64,000 bases of DNA from the NCBI GenBank assembly GCA_035582835.1, contig JAYKAV010000478.1:1638086-1702085 (forward strand), given 5' to 3'. The notes beneath the pieces were generated by a model. The model searched no databases. It was given only the letters and a program-made list of their open reading frames with translations, and was not told the origin of the DNA. Every line of letters begins with the position of its first letter. Within the stretch, counting starts at the first letter, position 1. This stretch comes from Phoebastria nigripes. Taxonomy: Eukaryota > Chordata > Aves > Procellariiformes > Diomedeidae. Below, in pieces: positions 23,701 through 35,495 of this stretch. The translations under genes and the position numbers were made by a program.

Positions 23701-23989
23701 CATCACTTACTATAAAATGAACAGATGCTATTAACACTTCAGTGGATTTGTGCGGAAACTGTGATTCATTCTTAGCAGCAAGTTAATATAAACACATGAA
23801 ATTGCCTTCAATCTGCTTTCCAAGCCCTAAGAGGGCTCACAGAGTAAAAAAGATATTTTTGCAGAAGATTCTTCTGGTTGCATACCCATAATAATTGTCT
23901 AATTTATACATGGATGTCAGTTGCTTGTAACTGAATACCTAATGTGCCTTTTGCTATGGGATAAGGGGCTATAAACATTGGACTGAGTC
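20793..23989. other. No gene seen
   Basis: Unique DNA with a pyrimidine-rich stretch at 22,420-22,480 and a 9-bp-stem inverted repeat TTCCAGTCC (23,174-23,182) / GGACTGGAA (23,192-23,200). A 78-codon plus frame at 21,018-21,254 has a charged, protein-like tail but no recognisable family. Confidence 0.5.
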
Positions 23990-24072
23990 ATGATGATATT
24001 TACAGTGGTATAGATGTGAAGTAATTACACTGGGTAGGAATGAAGATGGAATCCTTCATTAACTGAAGCCTG

Positions 24073-24185
24073 GAGGAGGTAGGTATTTTTATACCTATAT
24101 TCAGAGAAATAAACTGAAGCATAAGCTTAGCCTAAGTTAGTGAGAGTGTGACATAAATGACAAGAAATCCCTTGAATCCCGAATA
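24073..24185 (-). mobile_element. MIR-type SINE relic (reverse orientation)
   Basis: The plus strand reads AGAGAAATAAACTGAAGCA, then GCTTAGCCTAAGTTAGTGAG and AAATCCCTTGAATCCC. This is the degenerate reverse complement of the MIR core and head ('GAGGAAACTGAGGCACAGAG...CTTGCCCAAGGTCA...GATTTGAACCC'). Divergence is high, so the boundaries are approximate. With 24,370-24,596 it forms a head-to-head pair of related SINEs. Confidence 0.55.
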
Positions 24186-24369
24186 CCAGACAATTTTGCA
24201 GCCAGCAATTTCTAAACTGTAAATACCATGGGGGGGGGAAAAAGTAGAAGCCGGTATTCAGATGGGCACTGGAACAAGCGGATCTTTTCTGAACTATTTA
24301 AACTTCTGTAATCATTCTAATGTCTAATTTATGCTCTGTAAGGCATACTTAGAGGAGACAGGTGACTTT

Positions 24370-24596
24370 ACTTGTGGTCAAAGCCTGGGACACACTGCCA
24401 AGTTTGTTTAATCCCNGCTCTGCAAAGTTTCCTGTATGGCCTTGGTCAAGTCATGTTATCACTCAGTCCCCTACCTGTGAAAATGAGCCTAATAACATCA
24501 TTTACTCTCTCTGTTGCACTGTTTAGATTATTCATATATTTTTCAGGGTAAGAAAACATCTACCACATGGCAGTAAGCACCAAAGAGCCNTCTCTT
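24370..24596 (+). mobile_element. MIR-type SINE relic, near full length
   Basis: The order of features follows the amniote MIR family. A worn tRNA-derived head ends in TTTAATCCCNGCTCTGCAAA. The core then reads CTGTATGGCCTTGGTCAAGTCATGTTATCACTCAGTCCCC, followed by the 'CTGTGAAAATGAGCCTAATAA' block corresponding to MIR 'CTGTAAAATGGGGATAATAA' (given here in pieces). The copy is heavily diverged, consistent with an insertion predating birds. An inverted MIR-type relic lies about 190 bp upstream (24,073-24,185). Confidence 0.75.
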
Positions 24597-25843
24597 TAAC
24601 TGCAGGCTCTAGGCTTTTCTATGATACAGATAACTATGACTTAGAATAATTGTTTTGGAGCAGTGCTAATTATTCTGCTGCAGCATATTATCAGAAATAG
24701 AGACAACTGGTAATTACTGTGTCAAAAAATGCAAATGAATGAAAAGCCATTTTGTTGGTGTATATATTCAACAAGATATTGTTTGAAGATGTCTTTCTCA
24801 GAGTTCTGCTGTATGCTGGGGCCAAAACCAAAAGAAAGAGACTCTAAAATAGCAGATAGGCTGGTGGCTGAGGCATTCATCTGTAATGCTGGAAAACAAC
24901 AGAGGAAGTCTTGAGTCTGGATCACCCATCCCCTAAGTAACTGGTCCAACCAGCACCAGATCATTTTTCAGCATTTTGTTGTCTTTTTCAATGAAAAAAT
25001 CCAAACCATCTTGATTTTGTCCTGCTAAAGAACAAAATACTTTTTGAAGCTTTAGAACTTTGGCAGGATGGAAAAAAACCCTCCTCTCATCTCTTAATTA
25101 CAACTACAACTCCCTAACGCAGTCCAAGTCTAAAATCCCTTGTGTTTGTGCCTGGCCACTGGAAATATCACAGGTATGAAAAAATTTCATGCAATTATGC
25201 GATTCAGGGCACTTCCCAGACTTTTGCTCTTTTCTCTTAATTGTCAGGTTCTGTTCAAATACATGAAGTCTGTAGCTCTTTCCTTTGTGTGAATAGCTTT
25301 CTCAATCCCTATACAACTTAATATTCTGTTGCCCTATTAAGCTAGCCATGCAGAAAACGGTTTCTAGCCAAATAATAGGAATAGCAAACGTATGAACTCT
25401 ATACCTCAATGAGGTGTTAACTTCAAAGCCTTGTTATTTGGGAGTTGGGGCCATTTAAATGCTGACATTATTAGGCAAGGAAGTCTAAGAAACAAGCACT
25501 CAGTGGGAGTCAAAGATCTTTTTAAAAAGCATTTTCTTTATGCTCATCACACCCCAATTCATTTAGGATGGGCTCCTGTTCTATGCCTACACATTTCCTA
25601 ATTAAGACTTCTTTCCTTGCCACAATGTTTAGGTTAGAAGGAATCTGAGGCTCTCCGTGTACCCCCTTCATGATTGGCATATTTTTTTCTTTCCCCTCTC
25701 CCATCTCCTCGGTTGTAATTACATTACAGTGGCTTATCTCTCCATCAAAGGATGGGTAAGTGGTCCCTTTATAAAACTGCTCTGAGCAGCTGTTGGCCAG
25801 TCAGGGAACACTGAGGCCTGACCAGAGCTACACTCTCCCCAAA

Positions 25844-25977
25844 GGGCTTATCTATATTGTGCCGCATTGAATGCAATGTGAATCGGTGTAGACAAGAACA
25901 AATAGCATTCAGCACATGTCAGCTAAGTGCAGTTTTAGCCTGGCCTCATCAGTGTTTAATCATGATTAGCTGACATG
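25844..25977. repeat. Fold-back DNA-transposon-like relic
   Basis: Two nested inverted repeats. The first pairs GGGCTTATCTATATTGTGC (25,844-25,862) imperfectly with CGGTGTAGACAAG (25,884-25,896). Ends of the form 'GGGCTTGTCTACAC' are common in sauropsid MITE-like elements. The second is perfect: CATGTCAGCTAA (25,915-25,926) and TTAGCTGACATG (25,966-25,977), separated by 39 bp. No open frame is present, as expected of a non-autonomous element. Family not identified. Confidence 0.5.
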
Positions 25978-25999
25978 CACAGTTTATTGTGGTCTTCAC

Positions 26000-27817
26000 C
26001 AGCCAACATATTGTGACCAGTATTACGTCAATTACTTAGTTACCCAAAATCACATTCAGACATGATTAAATCCTTCTATTTGTATAACTTTATAGAGACC
26101 CAGCAACACAAATTTGCCTCTTTGAGACCTAGGCAGCAAAGGTTCATATCTAGATTTGAGCTTGATTCTTGTCACAGAATGATGCAAAGTCTCCAGACTA
26201 TCTACTCACACGGCGACAGCAAGGCACGACTGTTACACGTGTAGGTATCTCAGACTAGCTGTAAACTAGGTTTGAGTGCTGAAAGCGATGAGGTCAGAGT
26301 ACCACAGGCTTCAGCTGTCAAATAGGCAAATATTTGCTCATGGTTTCAGGTAGGTAATATCATTTGTAGCTTACCTAAAGCCCAAGGTGTTGCAGCTTGC
26401 CTGCTACCAAAAGCCATGTTAGCTAAAGCAGTGCATATTGCAATGACACATCTGACTGCAGCTTAGGTACAGCCTGGGAAAGAAGGTGCTAATTGAGGCA
26501 CTGCCGTGAACTGTCTCAGTCCTGCTGGGAGAAAAAGTGATACTTATATTCTAAGTAGTATGAAATAATGCTCCTTTATTCCTTAGATTCTTGCAGCACA
26601 AACATTTAAACAAGGTCTGCACAGACACATAGAATGAGCCCCATATTTGCACCACTAGCTCCACACACACTTCTGAACTCTCAGTCTCATTGGAGCTGCC
26701 CATTCATGTGCACGAGCTCGACTTCATATGGTCCCCAGTACAATTCCAGCTTCAGTTCCAAAAGTAATATACTCTTGGCTAAACACTCTGCTGATACTAA
26801 CACACTCAAAACCTTTCTCTATACTCAGCATCTTTCTGTGACTGAACATCCACATCCAACTTATCAACAGTAACCTTTTTTTTTTATTATTTATTTTAAA
26901 TCTTTCTAGAAATCATGCTTATGTATGGCACCAGGTGAATGACAGAAATCATAACACATGTACCTATCTGGCCCAAATCTCTTGCAGGGATTTAACAGAG
27001 GCAACCATGGTAGGCAGTCGCTAGCTTTTTAGCTGGAATCAGAAGCCCCATTCTATTTCTGCACCCTGTAACAACATAGCCAATGTATGTATTACCCATT
27101 TGAGAAAGAAAATGTCCTATGGGCCCTTCTGCATCTGCTGAGCTTGCATGTTACGGGGTCGATGGAAGATCACCTCTCTAATGGTGCCCGCTCCTCCTAA
27201 TGCAAAGACATGTGGTTTGGGAACAAAAGGCATTATTCAGCGCCTGGAACCAGAACACTGGCATCTATGTTTTATAGACTATTTGAAGCTTGAGATTTTT
27301 AGGGGTCAGCAACCTCCCCAACCCTTGTGTTCATTTTGCCGGCACCCCTTGGGCAGGACAACTACAACAGGAATGGTCTTTTTGAAACCTGGGGATCCTC
27401 GGGCTCCCAGAACTGACAGTTACTGTGTGCAGGAAAATTCTAAGTCATGTACATTTGAGACCACATCTGGTGTGAAATATATTTACTGTAAGCACCCCGA
27501 CCACACTGAGGCAATGTTTAAAAGCTACAATATTTTCAACCAAAACACCATGAATCAGTCATCTGCTCTTTACATTTTTTCCTTCCTAACACAGCAGATT
27601 ACTAAAATATTCATGCATACATTTTCTTTCATAATCTTCCTCTTCCTCCCAGCCTGAATCTGAGGAGCAGGAAAGCGTAATATGCAAACCCAGAAATATT
27701 TGTTATATTTGGATGTCTGACTATAGCTCCCAGTTGTGGTATTGCTGGATGATTCCAGGCAAAGAGAAGCAAGCTGCTCACCAAAGTTAAAATCTGGCAC
27801 CAACTTTCCTTTTGCTT
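26000..27817. other. No gene supported; longest anonymous frame of the window
   Basis: Holds the longest open frame without a known family: 27,148-27,657, plus strand, 169 codons. Residues 1-110 are mixed, with some Cys/His/Pro (CSFCRHPLG, PDHTE). The end is a hydrophobic Phe/Ile-rich run that is what A+T-rich non-coding DNA gives when translated. No domain, no splice-site pattern and no promoter are evident, and its length is near what chance would produce in 64 kb. Treated as unsupported. Confidence 0.45.
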
Positions 27818-27885
27818 ATTTTGGTATAAAGCAGGAATTTCTCCTCTCTAGTCAGTGGAGTTGTACCACGGGGGTAAATTAGAGG
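27818..27885. repeat. Amniote 'TTACACCGGTGTAA' fold-back repeat, copy 1
   Basis: TTTTGGTATAAAGCAGGAAT, then TTCTCCTCTCTAGTCAGTGG, then AGTTGTACCACGGGGGTAAAT. This follows the repeat pattern 'TTACACCAGTGTAAAGCAGGAGTAACTCCACTGAAGTCAGTGGAGTTACACCGGTGTAA'. Both half-palindromes are still recognisable. Confidence 0.6.
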
Positions 27886-27895
27886 AGAGGCAACT

Positions 27896-30546
27896 CTTCT
27901 GTGCGTAGTAAACAGCAGTGAGAAAAGAGAACCCTGCAGGAGGTGAATATGAATTGGGTAATTTGAGAAAAATAACATAGCCTACAAGAATAAACTGAAG
28001 CTATTTTGTTAAAAATAAATAAGACCAAAACTGTCCTTACTCGGTCTAGGACTATCAGGTCTAAAGCCTGCTGAATTCAACAAAGAAACTCCTACCACTT
28101 TCAAGGACCTTTTGAATCACTGGGTAAGAAGCCTAAAGAGCCTTTCCCGCTAATGTGCTGAGCAACCTCATCCTCCTCTGTCATTGCCTTTCCTGTGCCC
28201 AGTGGTGGGCAGGATCCCCAGAACCTGTGCATGGATAAGGTGCCAGTTGCACCAATGGTTTTGAAAAATAGACATTAGGAAAAGAGCCACAAGACAAACT
28301 GAAAAATACAAAATCAGGAAACAGCATTATCAGCTTAACAAGAAGAAGGTTAGGAGAAAACAAATATGGGAAACAGAAAATACAGTAGGCAGATCATCAA
28401 TGTAGCAGCCATAGGTATACCTGAAATCTGAAGTGAAACAGCTCTAGACTAAAAAGGCGAGCCTGCAATTCAATTATTAAGTATTAGGCCCTGTCTCCTC
28501 CTCACCTCAGTATTGACTGCTGCAATATTACATTATAAGAGGTCTCAGCCTGCCTCCTTTAGATGAGGGTTATGCTCATGTTAGTATTTTAGATACGGGT
28601 CAACTTATCAAGTGTTTTAGCAGAAATGTTAAAATCAGAATAGTATATTTTTCCTAAATATCTACATTATCTCTGACAGGAGTTAATCCAAGGAAGTTCT
28701 GTAGCCCACACTATAGAGTGGGTAAGAAAGGTGATCATGAAGGATCACCACATGAAGGATTTCTGGATTTATAAACTCTGGTTTGATTATTCCCGTTTTA
28801 CAGAGGGGTCACTGAGGCAAAGGGATTGCTTTTGTTCTGTCTATGGCCATAAATGGAGCCTCCAAGAAAGTCTTAATTAAGCACACTGCTCTTGAAACAC
28901 CACTAATGCTTTATCATTAGCTCATACTTCCTCGCAAAAGATACAGTTATTTAAGCAGTCAGTTAGGGTTTGTCTGCATTCATTTTAGCTCTGCTTTTAA
29001 ATATGTCTGCCTCTGCAGTCAGAGCCTACAACCCCTCCAGTGCCATGATGAATACATTTGCACCAGTATACTGGTTATTTACCGGAGAACTTATTTTAAT
29101 AAGATGTTACAATTCAGTGTTACAATTGCTTCCAAACTAAGAGCTGTGCTAGTCCGCTCTGAATTGCAGAGCTAACTGGAAGAGTCAAATCAGTGCAAAA
29201 AATTAAGGGCAGGCTGGGCCTTAGTTCTGTGAGACTGTCTCATCCTGGTTTTAACTGATTTTTCCTCTTGCTGACTCCTATCTCCAACAGTGCCTCCTGT
29301 CGTTAAGGGTTGCACTGAACTGCATTATCAGCAAACCTTCAAGCCTTACAAAGAAACAGAGAACATGAATTAGCTGAAATAAAAGACCTTGGCCAGATTG
29401 CTTTGTTGGATAAAGCACCTTTGTTGTAAGTATGTGGGAAAGGAGAGTCCAACCACAGCTCATCCAGATTCCTTAGACACACACGCCCAGTGATATGTAT
29501 TTGTGAATATTTTCCACATTTATATCTGCTAACCAAAGTAACCAGTTTTTACTTGTTTAATTACTGCTGAAGAAAGAGGAACTGTCAGTGCTTTAAGAGT
29601 TATGCCAAAGCACAGGGTGGGTTCTCTCTGATTCATATGCTGCATGGCTACAGAAACCAAGACCCAGCATCAGGAATGCCAAGCAGTTAAAAAAGAAGCA
29701 AAAGCAGCAGTCCAGCTCTACAACATATTTTTAATCTAACTCTCTCGTTAAATTAATGTTATTCCTAACTTTCCCAGCAATTTATCAGCGTATCAGCCAT
29801 TTTGTCAAAACACAAGGAAACAGGAAGACCTTTGGGGGGTAAAAGTATGGGACCTAACAGACTGTGTTATGCTAATGAAGTTTTATTCCTCTTATTTTCC
29901 AAATACAGTAAATGAATGAAAGTCATCCCAGCACTGACTCTCTCTCTTTAGCTGCATTGGTACATGATGCTACCACAGAAAGTAAATTAAATAAATACAT
30001 ATGATTGTTTTCAAAATGAAAAAAATCCCTTGTACTTTGCACACAGAAAGGCATGAAGATGACCCATAAGCCTTTCTGAAAAGCACCACCACCACTAAAA
30101 AAAAAAGCCCCAAACCCTCACAGTCCAGAAAATTATTAAACTTGGCAGAATTTGGTCCTTCCATTCCCACTGAAGACATAAGCTGATGGAAGAGTAAGGT
30201 GAGGATGCCAGCTGCCTCCTCTATATGTCCAGAAACTGGTCCTAAATCTCACAGGAAGAGTGGGAGATGACATACAATAAGAACAAAAAGTTGGGGTATT
30301 ATTCCATGGACATTTGAGCGGATTAGTACCAGAGTGGAAAATATGCTGTAATAAAGCTCCATAACATTATTACCATAATGACATCTGCACCTGGCTTTGT
30401 GAGTACATACATCACATTATAAGGAGATACACAGGAAAGCAGAGACTTCTAGATGCACATTAATGCAGGGTTTAGCCTTTAGCTAAATTTGCACTGTGAT
30501 CCTGAACACTTCCAGAGGCCTGAAATTTCTGCCCATGCGTATTGTT
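27896..30546. other. No gene seen; one SINE relic
   Basis: Unique DNA except the MIR-type relic at 28,775-28,865. The string TTAGGGTTTGTCTGCATTC near 28,965 resembles the 'GGGCTTGTCTACAC' end type seen at 25,844, but no matching second end was found. Confidence 0.55.
28775..28865 (-). mobile_element. MIR-type SINE relic (reverse orientation)
   Basis: The plus strand reads TTCCCGTTTTACAGAGGGGT then CACTGAGGCAAAGGGATTGC, close to the reverse-complement MIR core 'CCATTTTACAGATGGGGAAACTGAGGCACAGAG'. The flanks are too worn to define the ends. Confidence 0.65.
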
Positions 30547-30680
30547 CCCATGCTTGTTATCTCTGTCTATTACTAGACTATGCCATTTAACCTCTTTGCT
30601 CAGTTTTTCCATCTGCAAAATGCAGAGAGTAATATTTATCTTTCTTGCAGAAAACTTTTGGGATTGGAGAGATGAGAGTG
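30547..30680 (+). mobile_element. MIR-type SINE relic
   Basis: Contains ATTTAACCTCTTTGCTCAGT then TTTTCCATCTGCAAAATGCA and GAGAGTAATATTTATC. These are the diagnostic MIR core blocks ('CTTAACCTCTCTG.GCCTCAGTTT', 'CATCTGTAAAATGGGGATAATA'). The overlapping short open frames (30,542-30,836) are by-products of this SINE rather than genes. Confidence 0.75.
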
Positions 30681-30913
30681 GTGCCTCTCACAGCGGTCAG
30701 AGTGGGAAACACTCTAGACAGATGCATAAATCAAAGTCAAGATTTTGATGTAGGATGGTCACTACTTCATGCACTCTGGAATGAAGGACTGGCTGGTGGA
30801 CAGGAAAAGATAGACACTTCTCCTGGGACCTACTAGAAGTACCTGTCTAAACCTAGAGATTTCAGATCTAGAACCACACATTTGATACCCCTTTATAAGC
30901 CCTCCTGCAATTT

Positions 30914-31030
30914 ACTCGTCACAGTATCCAAGAGAGGTAAATTAACATAATTACAGCCACCTCACACTTGGTAAAACTGGGACACAGCAAAGAAGTGGCT
31001 CATTGTCACCACTAGTCTTACAGTTCAGAC
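30914..31030 (-). mobile_element. MIR-type SINE relic (reverse orientation)
   Basis: The plus strand carries TTGGTAAAACTGGGACACAG then CAAAGAAGTGGCTCATTGTC, a degenerate reverse complement of the MIR core ('TTTTACAGATGGGGAAACTGAGGCACAG...AAGTGACTTGCCCAAGGTCA'). It lies 230 bp after a MIR-type relic in the opposite orientation. Confidence 0.55.
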
Positions 31031-34000
31031 CTTTCTGACTGGTAAATCATTCATCAGAAAACACTAACTCAAGCTATGGTTTCCTAGCGTAGCACCCTGA
31101 GATTAGCCAAGTGTCCCTGAGGTTATTCTGAGGTAAATCAGGAATTGTCTTACTTGTTTGAGTGAAATTACAGTGCTGAAATGGTGTTAAAGAGAGAAGG
31201 GTTTAGTTCCACAAATCTTGCACCTTGCACGCTTAAGGAGACAGTCTAGACAGTGTATTTTATGCTGTGCTGACATGTATATAGGGTAACAGTTGAAGCA
31301 AGAAGCTTCATACCCATGATTCGAGGAGGAACAAGAAGGACAGTGTTTAGGTAACCGTATGTCGGTTACGTCCTCACGCCGTATTGGTGGTGCCAGTATG
31401 AGTTTCCTGGGGCCAGGTTCTAAACACAGTTGTGCCCTTGTGAATTTAAAGTGGCTCCCCCGGAGTCAATTTTCCCAGGCTTTCCCTTTACCTGTACAAT
31501 TAGAGCCGAAATATTGTTGCCACAGTTGTGTTCACAACTAGTAAGTTAATGGCTGTGTTCAGCACAATGTGATTATTACTATTTCTATGGCAATTCTGGC
31601 TGTTGAGGGCTGCATTACTTACTGTTCAGAAAACAAGTGACATGTATTGATAAACTCACAGTCGAGGAGCTGGGGAATACACAGCAACAAGTGAAGGCAC
31701 GGAGAAGCCAATATTAGGGAAGCGGANCAAGTTTTGAAAGCGACTTTTGCTTAATAACAGCTCCTACCCGGTAGAAAAACTGCACTGTCAGTGGGGAGGA
31801 AAGATTAGGTAACTTTCATCACCAGAAAGGTCGTCCCAGAGAAAATTGCTGTTTAGGGGACTGCTGAGGAGAATCCAGTCCTTTTTCCATCCTGAGTGTA
31901 TCAGGTTTTGAAGGTTTTGTGCAAGGCTTGAAACAATTTCCACTGCTAAATGTAAACAAGGCTTTCAGATAGTCCTGTGATGTCGGGATGTAAAGACCAA
32001 ATGAGATCCGTTTACACAAGCAAAATGAATATTTAAATAAAAAGCAGCCACCATCAAAAATGTTTTAAAAAATGCTGTTTTGGTTAATGCAACATACTGT
32101 ATTTCTGCCAACAAAGGCAGTTTCTGATCAGGACATGCCGTGTTTTCCTCTGGAGATTTTGCAGGCAGGGTGGTCTTCCATGAGGGACGGGAAAGGGCTT
32201 AGTTAACATTACACATCTTTCATATATGCAGGCTGGTAAATGTAAGGCATTACAGCTGTGCAGTTTGTCACCAAAAACTAAGCTGAAAGGAGTCTAAATA
32301 TAGGAGACTGACAAGAATATGACCTAGTCACTCTCAACACCTTTTATTCTCCCCCTTCATAATAAAGCAACTTCTCTTGTATTTGTGCAGCCAGAACTAC
32401 TTGGTCTTTAGAGAGAGTGGTCAGACGGTAGAGACAGGAAAAAAAGGGATAGTACAAAAAATACCATAGTAAGAGATTTATTATTTTCCCATAGACTACA
32501 AAAGAAGACTGCAGCCCCATTACGCTACATTGTGTTATTCGGATAGGAAAAAGCTTTGGCACTGGAAAGACCGCACTTCGTACCACAAAGAACAAAATCC
32601 ATTTTGGAGGCGGGAGCTGCTCTAAAGGCCTCAGCTTCCCCTTTCTTTACANATGCCTGTTGAAATCACCTATATGTAAAGGAGGGACAACATATTGCTT
32701 CTATTTAAGAAAGCATCCTCCATCAGTGCATGTTTAAATCCAGTGAGACCTGAGCACATGCTTAAAGTTAAACATATGCTGAAGTCTTTTCCTGAAACAG
32801 ATACATGTGAGGAAACACTTATCAGTTGGAATATGGTATTCATTCTCTGGTTCATCCCCTCTTTTCCTCCTAGAATTTCTAGAGTTTTAAATGCAAAGAA
32901 TCCATCTAAGTTAATAGGGAAATGTTTATGTAATTATATGTATATAGCAGCTACAAAGAACCCGTTTTCATTTCATAAACGCAAGAGTTACAATATTCAC
33001 CTTCTAGGTTAAACAATTTACTAAGACCACTTGGTTTTATATTGACTGATCTTTAAAAAATCTGCAAGCTGGAAATTTTGTGCCTCTCTTTGGGAGATGA
33101 AGCAAAGTAATTGAGCCATAATATCTCACAGATACTAATTCCAAGAAAACAGTTATTACATCTATCATCCATATTATTAACATTATCATTAATAGCAATG
33201 TTTTCCATCCTGTGTAAAGCGAGCATTTGGAACAGGGCATGGATATAAGACCATTATATCATTAGGACCATTCTCCTTTAGTTCTGTGATTAAGGCTAAA
33301 AGGACTCAGGAAATCTGTTTATCAGATTTCTTAAATTCCAAAAGTTTTAGCTGTAAAAATTCAGCTCATGCAAAAAGGAATCATTTAGGAAAAGATGCCA
33401 TCATTTTTGTTCATCTCAGCCAAAGCTTATTCTGAAAGAATTTCCACTGAAATAAATGGGATTGTTCATAAAGTCAAGTCCATTCAGTACACATGCAAGT
33501 GAAAGAATGTTGCACACAATTTTGAAGCATTTTCCTACTCACTTATTCCCAAGTTACAATATAGTCAATACGGCCACTTCAATTTTCAAGCGGTGGCAGG
33601 ATCACAACTTGCAGTGCTGCTCCAAAAGCACATGCCTTTACAACTCCAGCTAAGACGGGATCTCTAGCAAGTGAGATCAGCATATGACTGAGCACCTCTA
33701 AGAGCACAGCTGGACACACTGTTCAGGCCATGGCTAATTACAGTTAAGAGTTTGTGACCCTTCACATTCTTGCAGCGATTGTGTCACCATCCCTCTTCCC
33801 TTCCAGTTCCTCAGATTTGCCACATCTTTTGGCAGAATCTCCTTCCAGCTGGGGGGTTAAGGGAATGAATGAAGAGAAGTGGTTGGGATAGACAGGAACA
33901 GTAACCTGAATCAGCAGCAGCTGAGGCAGCACATCTGACCACACACTGAACCTGAGCAGCAGTGCTGAAGTCACACATCAGCTGGTAAGCTTGTATAACT

Positions 34001-35410
34001 AGCTGACTGTGATCCAGCTGAGTGCATTATCAAACAAAGCTACTTTTCACATCCATTAGTGTGGTCAGCGTCTATGAGGAGGAGGAATATACAGCCCCAT
34101 CACAAACTAGGATGATTCCATTTAAGGCTGAGGCATCGCTGCAATGTATAGTCACAAGTATATATAGAGAGTAATGATTTATAGTTTGTATGCAATCCCT
34201 AGGACCATCAATAGGATTATAAAACCAAGTATTCAGCAGTTACACCATGATTTTGCTCATCTGTGAACCCTAATTCAGTCCCTTCGTGATAGCCTTTGAG
34301 ACACGATCAAATCTCGTAATTTTCTAGCCCCAGCCCCATTTGCTCCATCCTCACAAGTTTACGTACCAGGCTCATGCCATAATGACCTCCATAACCCACG
34401 CTTAGCCCTTTGCACCCCAGGCCCGCTCTTTCAAATATGTGACCTCATTACTCTGCCAGGCGTATATGCTGCATGCAGGACAGAAAAGCCCAAAATCTTG
34501 TCACTGCACAAGAGTAATCTGCTTTTAGAACTTGACTTTATTAGGCATATGTTTATACCAGATAGCCTACCTGACACCAGTAACCATGAAAATCTTTCTT
34601 GAATTTCTTTCTAAAATGCCTAAATTGCTAGGGATTGTACCAAGTAATCAGTCCCCAAATTCTAAAATTAAACAATTCAGAAGTCTATGTTACAAAAACC
34701 TTTGGTGATGCTAGCTTTGGAAGATTCGAGAANTGAACCACAGCTACAACCTGCTCACCCTGAACAGTCGCCATATAGCACTCATGTAACACAAAGACAC
34801 TCAAAAAGAACATGTTCATTAAAATTCCCTGGAGGAAACTTCCCAAACAGCTACAGAAAATGCCAAGATTTTGGGATACTCGTTCAAAACATAAGATAGA
34901 GAATATGAAGAGTTATTACAGCGTGGAATTGCTCTACATCACTTTCAAACAGCAGGGGAATGCAGTACTTTCTCTCAGATGCAACAGATGTAAATGCAGC
35001 CTTTAGAGAGATCACAGAAATTTCATTTGCTGGTGTAGTAAAGATTGCAGTCTCCATGCAGTCCCCATCTTTCTCTTCTTCTCATTCAGATACTTAAAAC
35101 TCAGAGTAGAAGACAAGGTAAGCTCAAAGCATAAAAAGNTATCAAAGTGTAAGGCAGTAAATAACACCAGTGGGGAAAAATTATGGTTGGAAATCCTTGG
35201 GATTCTACAAGCCTTACTAACCAGCCATTCGTGATACCTAAGGAGGCACTCACAGGAAGAGGAAAGTCATGCTTAACAAAAGGTACTACAAAAAGGCTAA
35301 GGTGAGAGATGCATAGCAAACTACAACTTTGGTCCTGTTTTTGAGAACCGCAGAACTTGACTTTGAGAATGAAAATGCAGGGGCTACCCTAAGTACCTTC
35401 ATGAAGAATT
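31031..35410. other. No gene seen; one palindromic repeat
   Basis: Unique DNA apart from the repeat at 32,720-32,800 and the faint trace at 33,435. Frames of 60-105 codons on both strands are unsupported. Confidence 0.55.
32720..32800. repeat. Amniote TTAAGCA-type palindromic repeat, copy 2
   Basis: CAGTGCATGTTTAAATCCAG, then GAGCACATGCTTAAAGTTAA, then ACATATGCTGAAGTCTTTTC and CTGAAACAG. It has the same block order as the other copies ('GCACATGCTTAAAGTTAAGCATATGCTTAAGTC...CTGAATC'). It accounts for part of the 105-codon plus-strand frame at 32,695-33,012, which is therefore not a gene. Confidence 0.65.
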
Positions 35411-35495
35411 GGGGGGTCCTGATTCTGCAAAGACTGATGCACATGCTTAATATTACACCCTTGAATAGCCCATTGATTTCAAATTCCTTGCAGGA
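35411..35495. repeat. Amniote TTAAGCA-type palindromic repeat, copy 3
   Basis: GGGGGTCCTGATTCTGCAAA, then GATGCACATGCTTAATATTAC, then GAATAGCCCATTGATTTCAA. The opening 'GGTCCTGATTCTGCAAAGACT' and the 'AGTCCCATTGATTTCAATGGGA'-like block are the most conserved parts of this repeat class. The second arm of the palindrome is missing or decayed. Confidence 0.65.
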
